In this document: positions 25,680-35,433 of the stretch, piece by piece
Numbering within the stretch: position 1 is the stretch's first letter
Layout of the letters: the number at the start of each line of letters is the position of its first letter
Assembly: GCA_003251635.1 (NCBI GenBank)
Contig: QKEW01000014.1
Location: forward strand, 1-48,174
Direction of reading: 5' to 3'
From: a bacterium
GTDB taxonomy: Bacteria > Patescibacteriota > Minisyncoccia > Moranbacterales > GWC2-37-73
DNA: 48,174 bases
The notes under the pieces: generated by a model
The model's input: only the letters and a program-made list of their open reading frames with translations
What the model was told of the DNA's origin: nothing
Database searches by the model: none
Position numbers and translations under genes: made by a program

Positions 25680-27359
25680 TTAGAGTCCGATCATCTTGCC
25701 CCAACTAAAACCGGTCCAGATTCGTTTTGTCTTGATGTACCAATGATTGATGTCACAAAAGCGGTCAGCCGCTGAATTAATATTTTTTACCTCAATGCCT
25801 TTGACTGATCGACTGACTGGATAGAGATAATATTGACTGTAAAGAAAAATGGCTGGATTTTTCTCGCGCAAAATTTGAATAAATTCACGATACTTCTCTG
25901 CTCGCTTTTCATCATCAGTTTCTTGGCGAATTGCATCCAATAGCTCATCCGCTTTTTTGTTTTCAAAAAGAGCTAGGTTTAAGCCTGGATCGCGCTTATT
26001 GGAAGAGTGCCAAAAAGAATAAAGATCTGGAGCAAAATTCAAAGCTTGTCCAAAAAGCACACTTTGATATTCCCGGGTGCGAATATAATTTTGTTGGAAA
26101 TCAGAAATCGATAAAACTCGAAGATCGACTTTAGCGCCCAAAGCTTGCCATTGGCGTCGCAAAATTTCAGCATTTTCCATTAACTCCGCCCAATCAGTTG
26201 TCACAACTTCAAATTCCAATTTTTCATCGCCTTTTTTGCGAAATCCTTCTGCTTCATCATATTTCCAACCAGCATCTTCCAGAATCTGCTTGGCTTTCTC
26301 GACATCATAGGCATATTCTCCACTAACATCTTCATAGCCTTTCATTTGAGGAAAAAGCGGGGTGTAGAGCGGAAAGCCTTTGCCATTCAAAACTTGTTCA
26401 ATAATCTCGTTGCGATTCGTCCCGATTGACAAGGCCTTTCGAACTTCATCATAAGCCAAAGGCACGCTCTTGGTCTGATTTATAAAAAGAGCAAAATAGC
26501 GCGGAATAACCAATTCCTTGATTTCAACATTTTTAGTTGTGTTCAGTTGATCTATTTTCTCCGGCGAGATATTGTTCATCCCGTTTATCTCTTTGTTCTT
26601 GAAGGCCTCAATCAAATTTTCCTCGTCCGGATAAAAATTAAAGTTGATCTTGGAGATATATGGAACTTGATCAAAATAATCTTTAAAGGCCAAGAGTCTA
26701 TAGGTAATAATGTTACCGTTAGAGTCCTTTTGAAAATCATCAAACATGTAGGGACCGCTGCCAATTGGCTTAAGATTTTTTTCTGCCAAAGCGAAACGTT
26801 CAGCTGAAATGTCCTGCCAAATATGCTTAGGCAAGATTCCAACGGTCAAGTTCTCCAAAAAACCAAAGTAAGGATTTTTCAGTTCAAATTTAATCGCATC
26901 CTCATTAACCTTACTTACCTCAACTCCCTGCCAATTTTGTCTAAGCGGACTTTTGTAGGCCGGGTCCTTGAGAATACTAAAAGTGAAAAGCACATCTTCA
27001 ATTGTTAAAAGTTGTCCGTCATGCCATTTGATATTTTTTTTCAAATTAACCGTGTAGGTTTTTTTGTCTTCGGAAATTTCATAACTTTCAGCCAAACAAT
27101 TTCTAATTTGACCCTCCTGGTCATAGGTAAAAAGTCCACTGTAAATCAAGCTGGCCAGATCAGCGTCCGCGTCGCTAGTTTGAGAAAGAAGCGGATTGAT
27201 ATAAATCGGTTGGCCAACCAAGCCTTCCGTATATTCCCCGCCGATCTTCGCTATCGGAGCGGTAAAATTAAAATAAAGACTGACTGCCCAAAAAACAAAG
27301 GCAGCGGCAGCCAACAAAATCAAAAATGAAACCAGCAGTTTATCCCGAAAACTAAGCAT
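25680..27359 (-). CDS. ABC transporter substrate-binding protein, peptide family (SBP_bac_5)
   Basis: TM N-terminus; YTVNLKKNIKWHDGQLLTIEDVLFTFSILKDP; AKQILEDAGWKYDEAEGFRKKG. Confidence 0.88.
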   Translation of the reverse strand: MLSFRDKLLVSFLILLAAAAFVFWAVSLYFNFTAPIAKIGGEYTEGLVGQPIYINPLLSQTSDADADLASLIYSGLFTYDQEGQIRNCLAESYEISEDKKTYTVNLKKNIKWHDGQLLTIEDVLFTFSILKDPAYKSPLRQNWQGVEVSKVNEDAIKFELKNPYFGFLENLTVGILPKHIWQDISAERFALAEKNLKPIGSGPYMFDDFQKDSNGNIITYRLLAFKDYFDQVPYISKINFNFYPDEENLIEAFKNKEINGMNNISPEKIDQLNTTKNVEIKELVIPRYFALFINQTKSVPLAYDEVRKALSIGTNRNEIIEQVLNGKGFPLYTPLFPQMKGYEDVSGEYAYDVEKAKQILEDAGWKYDEAEGFRKKGDEKLEFEVVTTDWAELMENAEILRRQWQALGAKVDLRVLSISDFQQNYIRTREYQSVLFGQALNFAPDLYSFWHSSNKRDPGLNLALFENKKADELLDAIRQETDDEKRAEKYREFIQILREKNPAIFLYSQYYLYPVSRSVKGIEVKNINSAADRFCDINHWYIKTKRIWTGFSWGKMIGL

Positions 27360-27436
27360 GCGACTAACTACAAACCAGTTGGCTGGCAACAATAACTTGA
27401 ATTTTTCTTTGTTACTAATAGCTTTGGAATTAATTA

Positions 27437-27658
27437 TTAACTTCCAATAATCTTAACACTAATTACTGAAAGCAAAATAAAAACCACACTCAACACAATC
27501 GAACCGCTAAAAAGAAATTTTTCAATTCCTCTTTTGGTATAATAACCACCAAAATCGCCGCCAAAGGTCGCCCCCAAGCCACTCCCGCGATTTTGAAGCA
27601 AAATAGAAACGCTTAGCAAAACAGCAACTACCAATTGTGCAATAAGAATAAATTTCAT
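27437..27658 (-). CDS. secG: Preprotein translocase subunit SecG
   Basis: 73 aa, two TM; LLQNRGSGLGATFGGDFGGYYTKRGIEKFLF. Confidence 0.88.
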   Translation of the reverse strand: MKFILIAQLVVAVLLSVSILLQNRGSGLGATFGGDFGGYYTKRGIEKFLFSGSIVLSVVFILLSVISVKIIGS

Positions 27659-27814
27659 ATTTTTTGTTATTATCCCTGAACTGATAATTTAGCAAAAATC
27701 AGCTCAAAGTCAAGTAAATTCCTTTATTTGAAGCAAAAACCGCTTTAATAGGCGGCTTTGTCCTGATCCAATCCTACACCAAACCAACCATAAAATCAAC
27801 CTCTCTTTGAAAAA

Positions 27815-28753
27815 TCAAAGGAATTTATCCATTTTAGCCTTAAATTTCTGAAAAACTTCCGGGCCCTTAAGCGATGGCCAAAAAATTAAGCTTTCATCAT
27901 TAGCCTGAATGAAGGCTCCTTTCTGATGAGTTTTTGGATTTTTCATAATTTTCTTTTTTTCCAAACGACGCAGAACATTTTCAATTTTTTGACTTTGAAA
28001 AATTTTCTCTCCCCAGCTTCTAATTTTTTTGGAATAAAAAGAATCATCCAGAAAACCCAGTGGCTCAATTTCACTTGGACCATAGTGTGGTTTAATTTCA
28101 GCTATCCAACGATTTTTTAGTTGAAATTTTTGAAAAGTTTTCCAGCCAAAAAGTGGCCGTATGAAAAAATATTCATTGGCCGCATAAAGATCTTTCAGCG
28201 AAATCTCCAAACTTTCGTCAGTAATAAAGTGATTCAAGCAAATCCGATCCTGAATTTTTCGACCATGTCTTCTCTTGCCTAAAAACTGAACCAAACCAGT
28301 AACCAAAGTTCTTCCGGTCCAAATATGACCCGCACGCAAAACAACTAACAGATCCCAATCACTTTTCATTTGGGCATTCTTCATGGACAAGCGACCAGTT
28401 ACCGCCACCATCCGAACGAAAGGAACAAGCCGAAGCCAAAAAACCATTCGACGCAAACGCCGGTTTTTCTCAAAAGACAGCTTGGTTCTCTTGGTTCTGT
28501 TTGCAATCAATTCTCGTCGACCGCGCAAAAAATAAAAACCGCATTCCCCATCAACAAATCTCCACAAGCTTTGTCCACCCAATTCATGTAAAACTTCATG
28601 CAAGCTAACTTTTCTGACCGACTTTTTTTCGTAGTAATCCGAATTGATCAAATTTTTGTGAATTTCAAAAGCAGTCAAAGGAAAATCCAAGCAGTCATAA
28701 TAAACCAAAGTGGTTAAAATATTTTTAGCCAATGGATTGAGCTGATTTATCAT
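27815..28753 (-). CDS. Nucleotidyltransferase-like hypothetical protein
   Basis: VAVTGRLSMKNAQMKSDWDLLVVLRAGHIWTGR resembles MNT-type nucleotidyltransferase motifs. Confidence 0.55.
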   Translation of the reverse strand: MINQLNPLAKNILTTLVYYDCLDFPLTAFEIHKNLINSDYYEKKSVRKVSLHEVLHELGGQSLWRFVDGECGFYFLRGRRELIANRTKRTKLSFEKNRRLRRMVFWLRLVPFVRMVAVTGRLSMKNAQMKSDWDLLVVLRAGHIWTGRTLVTGLVQFLGKRRHGRKIQDRICLNHFITDESLEISLKDLYAANEYFFIRPLFGWKTFQKFQLKNRWIAEIKPHYGPSEIEPLGFLDDSFYSKKIRSWGEKIFQSQKIENVLRRLEKKKIMKNPKTHQKGAFIQANDESLIFWPSLKGPEVFQKFKAKMDKFL

Positions 28754-28765
28754 AGAACAAACGTT

Positions 28766-30037
28766 TTAAAATTTCAGAATTTTTTCCAAACCGGCCTTGT
28801 CTTTGTGCGGACCGATAATTGAAAGATTGAGTTTTGAATTTTGAAAGATATCCTTGGCTACTCGCAAAACATCATCCGCCGTTACTTCATCGAGCTTGGC
28901 AAAAATTTCCTTCTGGCTCATAATCTTTCCTTTTTCAATTTCTTGCTCAATAAAAAACATACAAACTTCATCAGAGGCTTCCATATTCATGATCATTTTA
29001 CCTTTCAAATAATCCTTGGCTTTTTGCAATTCTTTGTCGCTGACTTTTTCCTGACTGATTTTTCGATATTCATTCAGAATTGTTTCCAAGGCTAATTCCA
29101 AGTTCTTATGTTCAACTCCGGCTTGAGTTGCCAAATAACCGACATCTTGATAGGCATCCATATCTGTTCGCACCTGATAAGCTAAACCTCGCCTTTCTCG
29201 CACTTCAATAAAAATCCTACTGCTCATATTGCCACCCAAAATCGTAGCTAATACTGACAAAATAAATCGATCCGGATGATCCTGATGATAGGCTCGCGTA
29301 CCAACAATAAAGTGAGTTTGATCAGTTTTTTTATTTTTTATAGAAATTTGAGGAACCTTCTGAATTTCCTTAATTTTTTCAAAAAATGGCTTAGACCCAT
29401 TAATCATTTTTTCAAAATATTGTTGAACTTTTTCAATTGTTGCTTTTTCATCATCGATTTTTCCAGTCACACACACCACCGTATCATTGGCCACATAAAA
29501 CTTTTGCATAAAATCAACAAAATCTTTGCGAGTAAAAGAGGCTACGGTTTTTTTACTACCGACAATTTTCCTTCCCAGTGAACTGGATTTATAAAGTAAA
29601 ATTTCAAATTCATCCCCAACACTTCGAGCTGGCAAATCTTCATACATGCTAATTTCCTGAATGATAGTCCCACTTTCTCTTTTAATCTCCTCTTCCTCCA
29701 ATTTTGAATTTAGATACATATCCGCAATCACATCTAGAGATGTTTGCCAGTGCTGAGAGTCGGATTTAGCAAAAAAACAAGTTTTATTTTTGAAAGTATA
29801 AGCATTAAACTCACCACCAATAGCGTCCAGTTCTTCAGAAATCGTCAAAGTGTCCGGTCTTTTTTCTGTTCCCTTAAAAAGCATGTGCTCGATAAAATGA
29901 GAAAGTCCGGCCTGCTTTTCGCTTTCATAGCGCGAACCCACTCCAACCATCACCATAACCGTTACCGTTTGCGTACCCTTCATTGGCACTGTCAAAATTC
30001 TGAGTCCGTTTTCTAGAGTTGTTTTTTTATAGTTCAT
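28766..30037 (-). CDS. M16 family zinc peptidase
   Basis: GLSHFIEHMLFKGTEKR (HxxEH motif), RRGLAYQVRTDMDAYQDVG. Confidence 0.93.
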   Translation of the reverse strand: MNYKKTTLENGLRILTVPMKGTQTVTVMVMVGVGSRYESEKQAGLSHFIEHMLFKGTEKRPDTLTISEELDAIGGEFNAYTFKNKTCFFAKSDSQHWQTSLDVIADMYLNSKLEEEEIKRESGTIIQEISMYEDLPARSVGDEFEILLYKSSSLGRKIVGSKKTVASFTRKDFVDFMQKFYVANDTVVCVTGKIDDEKATIEKVQQYFEKMINGSKPFFEKIKEIQKVPQISIKNKKTDQTHFIVGTRAYHQDHPDRFILSVLATILGGNMSSRIFIEVRERRGLAYQVRTDMDAYQDVGYLATQAGVEHKNLELALETILNEYRKISQEKVSDKELQKAKDYLKGKMIMNMEASDEVCMFFIEQEIEKGKIMSQKEIFAKLDEVTADDVLRVAKDIFQNSKLNLSIIGPHKDKAGLEKILKF

Positions 30038-30049
30038 AGATTTTTTGAT

Positions 30050-31021
30050 TTATTTTTTAGTCCGACTAACCCTGATTAGTCCCGAACAAGGTACGATTTC
30101 AATTCCTTGTTTTTCCAATTCATCCAAAAAAAGATTCATGCCCAAAGAATCAGATGATATATGTCCGGCAATGATAACATTGATGTGATGTTTTTCAGCC
30201 TCCTTGCGATATTCTTCGCTTTGATGCATGGAAATTATAGTTCCCACTCCAGCCTGAGACATTTTTTCATAGATATCCTTGCTGCCGGAAGTTCCGCCAG
30301 TGATCTCGGTAAACACAACTTTACCCAAACGATTTTCCTCATGCCCAACAAAAATTTTTGGACCAGCTCCCAAAATTGATGCTTGTCTATATTCCTCAAT
30401 TTCCAAAAGAGCTTTGATGACATCACCCACATCTTCAGCTTGACTTTTTTCAATTTTATTTTGAATAAACTTGGCTACCAAATTATCAGCCGGGGTATGA
30501 ACATTCAAATAGCTCATTCCAACCAATTTGGCTGCATCAATTGTTTTGTAGTGATTATCCGGACTTAAGCCTCGATCAATTTCGCTAATTCTTTTTTTCA
30601 TCAAAGACTCAGCTACATTAACTGGGACTCCAGCCTGATGAAGAGTGTCTATTTGCAAATCCATAACCACTCCCAAATCAGCCAAAGCCCTTCCGTCTGG
30701 GTGATGTCCAATAACTGCATCGATTGGATTTTTTGGATTCTTGTCACAAAGATAACGCGCCAACATAATTTCCCCAGTATCAATATCAATCCCGGCCATT
30801 ATTTTTTTTATCGCCTGATTCCCATCTTTCACAAAGTGAACTCGGCTGTCTGCATAAGGATTTTGCAACCTTTCACTATCAAAAAGCTCCTTTTCTTTCT
30901 TGGAAAATTTTTCAAACTTACTTCTTATTTTTTTCAGTTTTTTTTCAATCTCCTCTTTGGAACGAAAATCATTTTCAATTCCCAATTCAACAGCTAAATC
31001 AAAAATTTCTTGAATATTCAT
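30050..31021 (-). CDS. NIF3-like (NGG1p-interacting factor 3) family protein
   Basis: IGHHPDGRALADLGVVMDLQ, NVHTPADNLVAKF, HINVIIAGHISSDSLGMNLFLDELEKQGIEIVPCSGLIRV. Confidence 0.7.
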   Translation of the reverse strand: MNIQEIFDLAVELGIENDFRSKEEIEKKLKKIRSKFEKFSKKEKELFDSERLQNPYADSRVHFVKDGNQAIKKIMAGIDIDTGEIMLARYLCDKNPKNPIDAVIGHHPDGRALADLGVVMDLQIDTLHQAGVPVNVAESLMKKRISEIDRGLSPDNHYKTIDAAKLVGMSYLNVHTPADNLVAKFIQNKIEKSQAEDVGDVIKALLEIEEYRQASILGAGPKIFVGHEENRLGKVVFTEITGGTSGSKDIYEKMSQAGVGTIISMHQSEEYRKEAEKHHINVIIAGHISSDSLGMNLFLDELEKQGIEIVPCSGLIRVSRTKK

Positions 31022-31043
31022 AGTTTTTGCATATTAAAAATAA

Positions 31044-32354
31044 CTATTCGATTTTATCAATCTTTTTACGTATTAAAGAAAATCTCTCAGGAGCTATTTC
31101 CCGATCTTTCAATTCCAAATAGAAAAGTTTGTCCTGGCCTCCGTGAGCTGATTCAATTTTCTGGCCATCTTCATCAAAAATTTCCACCACCTGCGATTCA
31201 ATCGTTTCTTTTCTTTGCATGATTTCCAATTGATCGCCCAAACGTATGACATTGTGAGCTTTTATTTTTATCTTTCCTTCTTCGAAATCCAAAACTTCTC
31301 CCACAAACTGCCGCGTACCAATTTCATGCGAACAAGAAAAATTATGCTCCGGCTCATTTTCAAATAGAAAACCTTCGGTGTAACCTCGATGAACCAATAA
31401 ATTCAACTCCTGGGCTTGTTTTTCAATTATCAATGAAACCTCTTTTCTTGGCAAATTTTCTTCCAGGGCATCCAGAACTGTCCGATAGGCTCGCACCACT
31501 GAAGCTACATAGAAAACGCTTTTGTTGCGACCCTCTATCTTAAAAGAAGTCACGCCTGCCTGGTGCAACTTATCCAAATGACAAAGTAAATTCAAATCCT
31601 TGCTGTTGAAAAAATAAGTTCCTTGATCATCTTGTTCCAATTGAATTTCATGCTCATTTTGAACATCAGTCAATTCGCCCAATAAAATTTTCTCTTGTTG
31701 CCTTTGCTCAAGATTTTTGTCAGACGCTTTTTGATAAGCCCAACGACAAGGCTGCGAACAATCGCCCAAGTTGGCGCTTTTACCACTCATCCATTTGGAA
31801 AGGATGCAGCGCCCCGAATAACTCATGCACATGGCGCCGTGCACAAAATATTCCAATTCCAAGTCTGGCAATTTCTGATGAATGATTTCAATATCTTTCA
31901 AGGTTGTTTCGCGAGCCAGAACAATTCTCTTAACTCCCAACTGCTGCCAGAACTTGGCCGCTTGCCAGTTGGTCGTGTTGGCTTGAGTGCTCAAATGCAC
32001 ATCAACTTCCGGCAAATATTTTTGAGCCAAAAGCAAAATTCCCGGATCACTGATAATCAAGGCGTCGATTTTTTTACCGCGCAAAAATTTCAAATGCTCC
32101 TCAATTTTAGACAGATGATAATTGTGAGCATAAATATTCAAAGTAATATAGATTTTTTTATTCTGAGCGTGAACCAATTCAATCGCCTCTTCCAAATCGG
32201 ATTGAGAAAAAGAATTGACTCTAGCTCGCATTGAAATATCCGGAAGTCCGCAATAAACCGCATCCGCTCCATAATAAAGCGCGTATTTCAATTTTTCCAA
32301 ACTGCCAGCCGGTGCTAAAAGCTCATTTTTAAAATTAGTTTTATTCTTAAACAT
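31044..32354 (-). CDS. Peptidase U32 family protein
   Basis: LLAPAGSLEKLKYALYYGADAVYCG, EYFVHGAMCMSYSGRCILSKWMSGKSANLGDCSQPCRW. Confidence 0.93.
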   Translation of the reverse strand: MFKNKTNFKNELLAPAGSLEKLKYALYYGADAVYCGLPDISMRARVNSFSQSDLEEAIELVHAQNKKIYITLNIYAHNYHLSKIEEHLKFLRGKKIDALIISDPGILLLAQKYLPEVDVHLSTQANTTNWQAAKFWQQLGVKRIVLARETTLKDIEIIHQKLPDLELEYFVHGAMCMSYSGRCILSKWMSGKSANLGDCSQPCRWAYQKASDKNLEQRQQEKILLGELTDVQNEHEIQLEQDDQGTYFFNSKDLNLLCHLDKLHQAGVTSFKIEGRNKSVFYVASVVRAYRTVLDALEENLPRKEVSLIIEKQAQELNLLVHRGYTEGFLFENEPEHNFSCSHEIGTRQFVGEVLDFEEGKIKIKAHNVIRLGDQLEIMQRKETIESQVVEIFDEDGQKIESAHGGQDKLFYLELKDREIAPERFSLIRKKIDKIE

Positions 32355-32544
32355 AATAGTGTCGCTAAAATTAGACTTATTTCCAAACTAAAGGCTTGCT
32401 GGGCTTAAGTCAACACCCGACAATTCAGATAAGCCTCTTTTTGGGAATTTCATTTTCATTTGCCCAAAAATCAATTTGATTGTATTATATTTTTTAAAAT
32501 CAATTTCCCTTATTTTTTCCCTTTTTATGTGTTAATATTCAAAT

Positions 32545-33000
32545 ATGAAGACTTTAGCCACCAACAAAAAAGCTAATTTTGATTATTCGATCTTAAAAAA
32601 GTTCGAGGCTGGCTTAGTATTGACCGGGGCCGAGGTTAAATCCGCCAAAAACGGACACATCAGCATCAAAGAAAGTTTTGTCACCATCAAGGAAAAAGAG
32701 CTTTTTTTAACCAATTCCCACATAAATCCCTATCCGTTCGCCAAATCAAATGAAAACTATGACCCAAGCCGATCACGCAAGCTTTTAGTCCATAAAAGTG
32801 AAATCAAGTCTTTGTTGGGAAAAATTCACGCTCAAGGCTTGACACTAATCCCTCTTCGTGTGTATACTAAAAAGCGACTTATTAAGTTGGAATTCGCCTT
32901 AGCCAAGGGAAAAAAGACTCTGGATAAACGAGCCAGCATTACCAAAAGAGAAACAGATCGAGCCATTCGTCGCAAAATCAAATCCAGTCGTTTCAATTAA
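32545..33000 (+). CDS. smpB: SsrA-binding protein
   Basis: FEAGLVLTGAEVKSAKNGHISIKESFV; KKTLDKRASITKRETDRAIRRKIK. Confidence 0.96.
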   Translation: MKTLATNKKANFDYSILKKFEAGLVLTGAEVKSAKNGHISIKESFVTIKEKELFLTNSHINPYPFAKSNENYDPSRSRKLLVHKSEIKSLLGKIHAQGLTLIPLRVYTKKRLIKLEFALAKGKKTLDKRASITKRETDRAIRRKIKSSRFN

Positions 33001-33057
33001 CCACAGATAACTGCAAAATCAATCCGAAAATTCAAAAAATATTTGTTTTTTTCAATT

Positions 33058-33491
33058 GGGGTTGTTCAGTTTCGACAGGTTGTTCGTTGAAAAATTAGCA
33101 AGCCGATCATTATGGTTGTATCGAAAAACCATCCATAAAGATACTAATTGCAAACATCGTATCAAGAGTAAAAGGGACCTTTGCGAAAGCATTCCAGTCT
33201 TCTTTTGCCACAGCTTTGGCCTAATTGCCAACAGCCATCGAATTGCTGATTTTCCATAGGCAAATCTCGGTGTCAAGAAGCTCATGATTTTTCATGGGTT
33301 ATGGAAATCGCCTGTTTTATTTCTTCGGTTAAAACTGGTTAAAATTGCACCGAAGACAAGTTTGTCAGGATTTTGCTTGTTAAGACCTGGCATCTTTGCG
33401 CTTTCGAGCGAAAAAAACAAATAAGCTAAGCTTGTAGAAGATTTTTTGACCACAATTTTGGACATGGGTGCAATTCCCATCAACTCCACCA
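33058..33491 (+). ncRNA. ssrA: Transfer-messenger RNA
   Basis: GGGGTTG/CAACTCC acceptor pairing, encoded ACCA end, T-arm gggtgcaattccc, tag ORF ANIVSRVKGTFAKAFQSSFATALA-stop, directly after smpB. Confidence 0.93.
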
Positions 33492-33562
33492 AAAATAAAT
33501 GTAAGTCATAATTAAACCGTGCTATATTTTTTCTGAAAATATATTCACAGTTTTTCAAAAAA

Positions 33563-34114
33563 ATTAGAAAACGATTCAGATTTAAGCCCAAAGCAGCTCC
33601 TGCTGCTCCACGCTTTAGAACCAATGAACAAATTCGCGCTCCATTCGTCATGCTGGTTGGAGAAGACGGGGCTCAATTAGGCGAGATGAGTTCATCCCAA
33701 GCCCTGGCTTTAGCTCGCGAAAAAGAATTGGATTTAGTGGAAGTTTCTCCCAAGGCCCAACCGCCAGTGTGTCGGATCATGGATTATGGCAAAGAGCAAT
33801 ACAAACAATCCAAGCAACAACGACTAGCTAAGGCCAAGCAAAAATCAACTGAAACCAAAGGTATACGCTTGGGACTGAGGACTGATAAGCATGATTTATC
33901 CAACAAGCAGAATCAGATTGAAAAATTTCTCAAAAAAGGCAATAAGGTTAAAATAGAAATAGTTTTAAAGGGACGCGAAAAAGCTCACCAAGATTTGGCC
34001 CGCGAAAATCTCAAGAATTTCCTAGGTCAGATTGAAACCCCCTATAAAATTGAAGAAGACATCAAAAGATTTCCTGCCGGTTTCAATGTCATCATTGCTC
34101 CGGTTTCAGAATAG
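33563..34114 (+). CDS. infC: Translation initiation factor IF-3
   Basis: NEQIRAPFVMLVGEDGAQLGEMSSSQAL...PPVCRIMDYGKEQYKQ. The conserved N-terminus lies upstream of the listed ATG; a likely ATT start at 33563. Confidence 0.92.
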   Translation: MRKRFRFKPKAAPAAPRFRTNEQIRAPFVMLVGEDGAQLGEMSSSQALALAREKELDLVEVSPKAQPPVCRIMDYGKEQYKQSKQQRLAKAKQKSTETKGIRLGLRTDKHDLSNKQNQIEKFLKKGNKVKIEIVLKGREKAHQDLARENLKNFLGQIETPYKIEEDIKRFPAGFNVIIAPVSE

Positions 34115-34152
34115 CCCACGCGGCCAAATAAATAATTAACGTTGAAAAAAAT

Positions 34153-34347
34153 ATGCCGAAGATGAAAACCAAAAAATCCGTGGCCAAAAAATTCAAGATA
34201 ACCAAAAATGGTAAGGTCTTGCGTCGCGCCACTGGTCAAAACCACTACAATTCCAAAGAAGACGGAAATGTCGGTCGTGCCAAGAAAAGAGATCAGCGAC
34301 TTTTTGCCTCTGATGAAAAGAATGTTCGCAAAGCTCTCAATGCCTAA
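34153..34347 (+). CDS. rpmI: 50S ribosomal protein L35
   Basis: MPKMKTKKSVAKKFKITKNGKVLRRATGQNH. Confidence 0.95.
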   Translation: MPKMKTKKSVAKKFKITKNGKVLRRATGQNHYNSKEDGNVGRAKKRDQRLFASDEKNVRKALNA

Positions 34348-34410
34348 GTTAATTTATAAGTTTTTGCAAAACCTCAAAACCACTTTGATTTTCAGGTTTA
34401 ATATACAATC

Positions 34411-34755
34411 ATGACAAGAGTAAAAAGAGGTATGATGGCCTCAAAAAGAAGAAAGAATGTGCTCCAAATGGCCAAAGGTTTCCGTTGGCGCCGCAAATCA
34501 ACTTTCCGAGCCGCTAAAGAAGCTTTACTTAAGGCTGGAAAATACGCTCACCGCGATCGTCGGGCTAAAAAAAGAACTAACCGCCGACTTTGGATTGTGC
34601 GCTTGGGTAATGCCAGCCGTCAATTCGGTCTTTCCTACAGCCGCCTAATCAATGCACTCAAAGTTAAAAATATCGATTTGGATCGCAAAGTGCTTTCCCA
34701 AATGGCAGCTGAAAATCCGCAAGTCTTCGAAAAATTCATCGAAAAGGTTAAATAA
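34411..34755 (+). CDS. rplT: 50S ribosomal protein L20
   Basis: MTRVKRGMMASKRRKNVLQMAKGFRWRRKSTFRAAKEALLKAGKYAHRDRRAKKRTNRRLWIVRL. Confidence 0.97.
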   Translation: MTRVKRGMMASKRRKNVLQMAKGFRWRRKSTFRAAKEALLKAGKYAHRDRRAKKRTNRRLWIVRLGNASRQFGLSYSRLINALKVKNIDLDRKVLSQMAAENPQVFEKFIEKVK

Positions 34756-34776
34756 ATTTTTCAAAAAACTTCACAA

Positions 34777-34806
34777 AAAAAACGCACCCCGAAGGGTGTG
34801 TTTTTT
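34777..34806 (+). terminator. Intrinsic terminator after rplT
   Basis: aaaaaacgcaccc cga agggtgtgtttttt. Confidence 0.75.
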
Positions 34807-34900
34807 GTTGGATTTTTTTCCAAGTAACGTGACCAATCACGTTAGCAAATGCATTTTGCTATCCTTAAATAATTTTAAAAACAAAGGTTTCAAGCAAGAC

Positions 34901-35296
34901 TTATTTTTTTATTCCAGCTCGCCATTTTTCCAGTTTTTGATAAAACCAAACTGCCAACAAGATGCCGAGCAAATCAATCAAAACATCAGTTATTTTGCCT
35001 TGGCGACCCGAAACAAAGAGTTGATGAATCTCATCGGAAACTGCCCAGACAAAGGCCAACAGTATCGGCCAACAATAAACAATTTTATTTTTGCCAAAAT
35101 AAGCTCCAAAAACTCTGATCCACAAAATTGTCAGAATCAAATATTCCAAAACGTGAGCCGTTTTCCTTTCCAAAAACGTCACGAAATCATAGTGAGCTTC
35201 CCCGCTGCCCGGCACAGCTGAGAGTAAAAAAATCAACAAACTCCAAAACAAAACCGGCGCCCAGTAAATAAAAATTTTCCGCCAAAAAGAATTCAT
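34901..35296 (-). CDS. VanZ-like family membrane protein
   Basis: WSLLIFLLSAVPGSG...KTAHVLEYLILTILW...SDEIHQLFVSGRQGKITDVLIDLLGILL. Confidence 0.88.
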   Translation of the reverse strand: MNSFWRKIFIYWAPVLFWSLLIFLLSAVPGSGEAHYDFVTFLERKTAHVLEYLILTILWIRVFGAYFGKNKIVYCWPILLAFVWAVSDEIHQLFVSGRQGKITDVLIDLLGILLAVWFYQKLEKWRAGIKK

Positions 35297-35303
35297 TGAG
35301 ATT

Positions 35304-35417
35304 TTATTTTAACTTAGCAATCAGTTCCTTGGTCAGTCGAAAAAAAGCCACGAAAGGCAACCAAAGCCACAAAATTTTCCTCAAAGAACTCTCAAGAAAA
35401 CTGTTTAAATTATTCAT
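35304..35417 (-). CDS. Putative small hydrophobic peptide (37 aa)
   Basis: MNNLNSFLESSLRKILWLWLPFVAFFRLTKELIAKLK*; fills the gap between two minus-strand genes. Confidence 0.3.
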   Translation of the reverse strand: MNNLNSFLESSLRKILWLWLPFVAFFRLTKELIAKLK

Positions 35418-35433
35418 AAAAAAATATTAATAT

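Noticed and set aside
33052-33651. ORFs 33052-33285, 33056-33259 and 33292-33651
   Set aside because: They lie within or overlap tmRNA and the infC start region.
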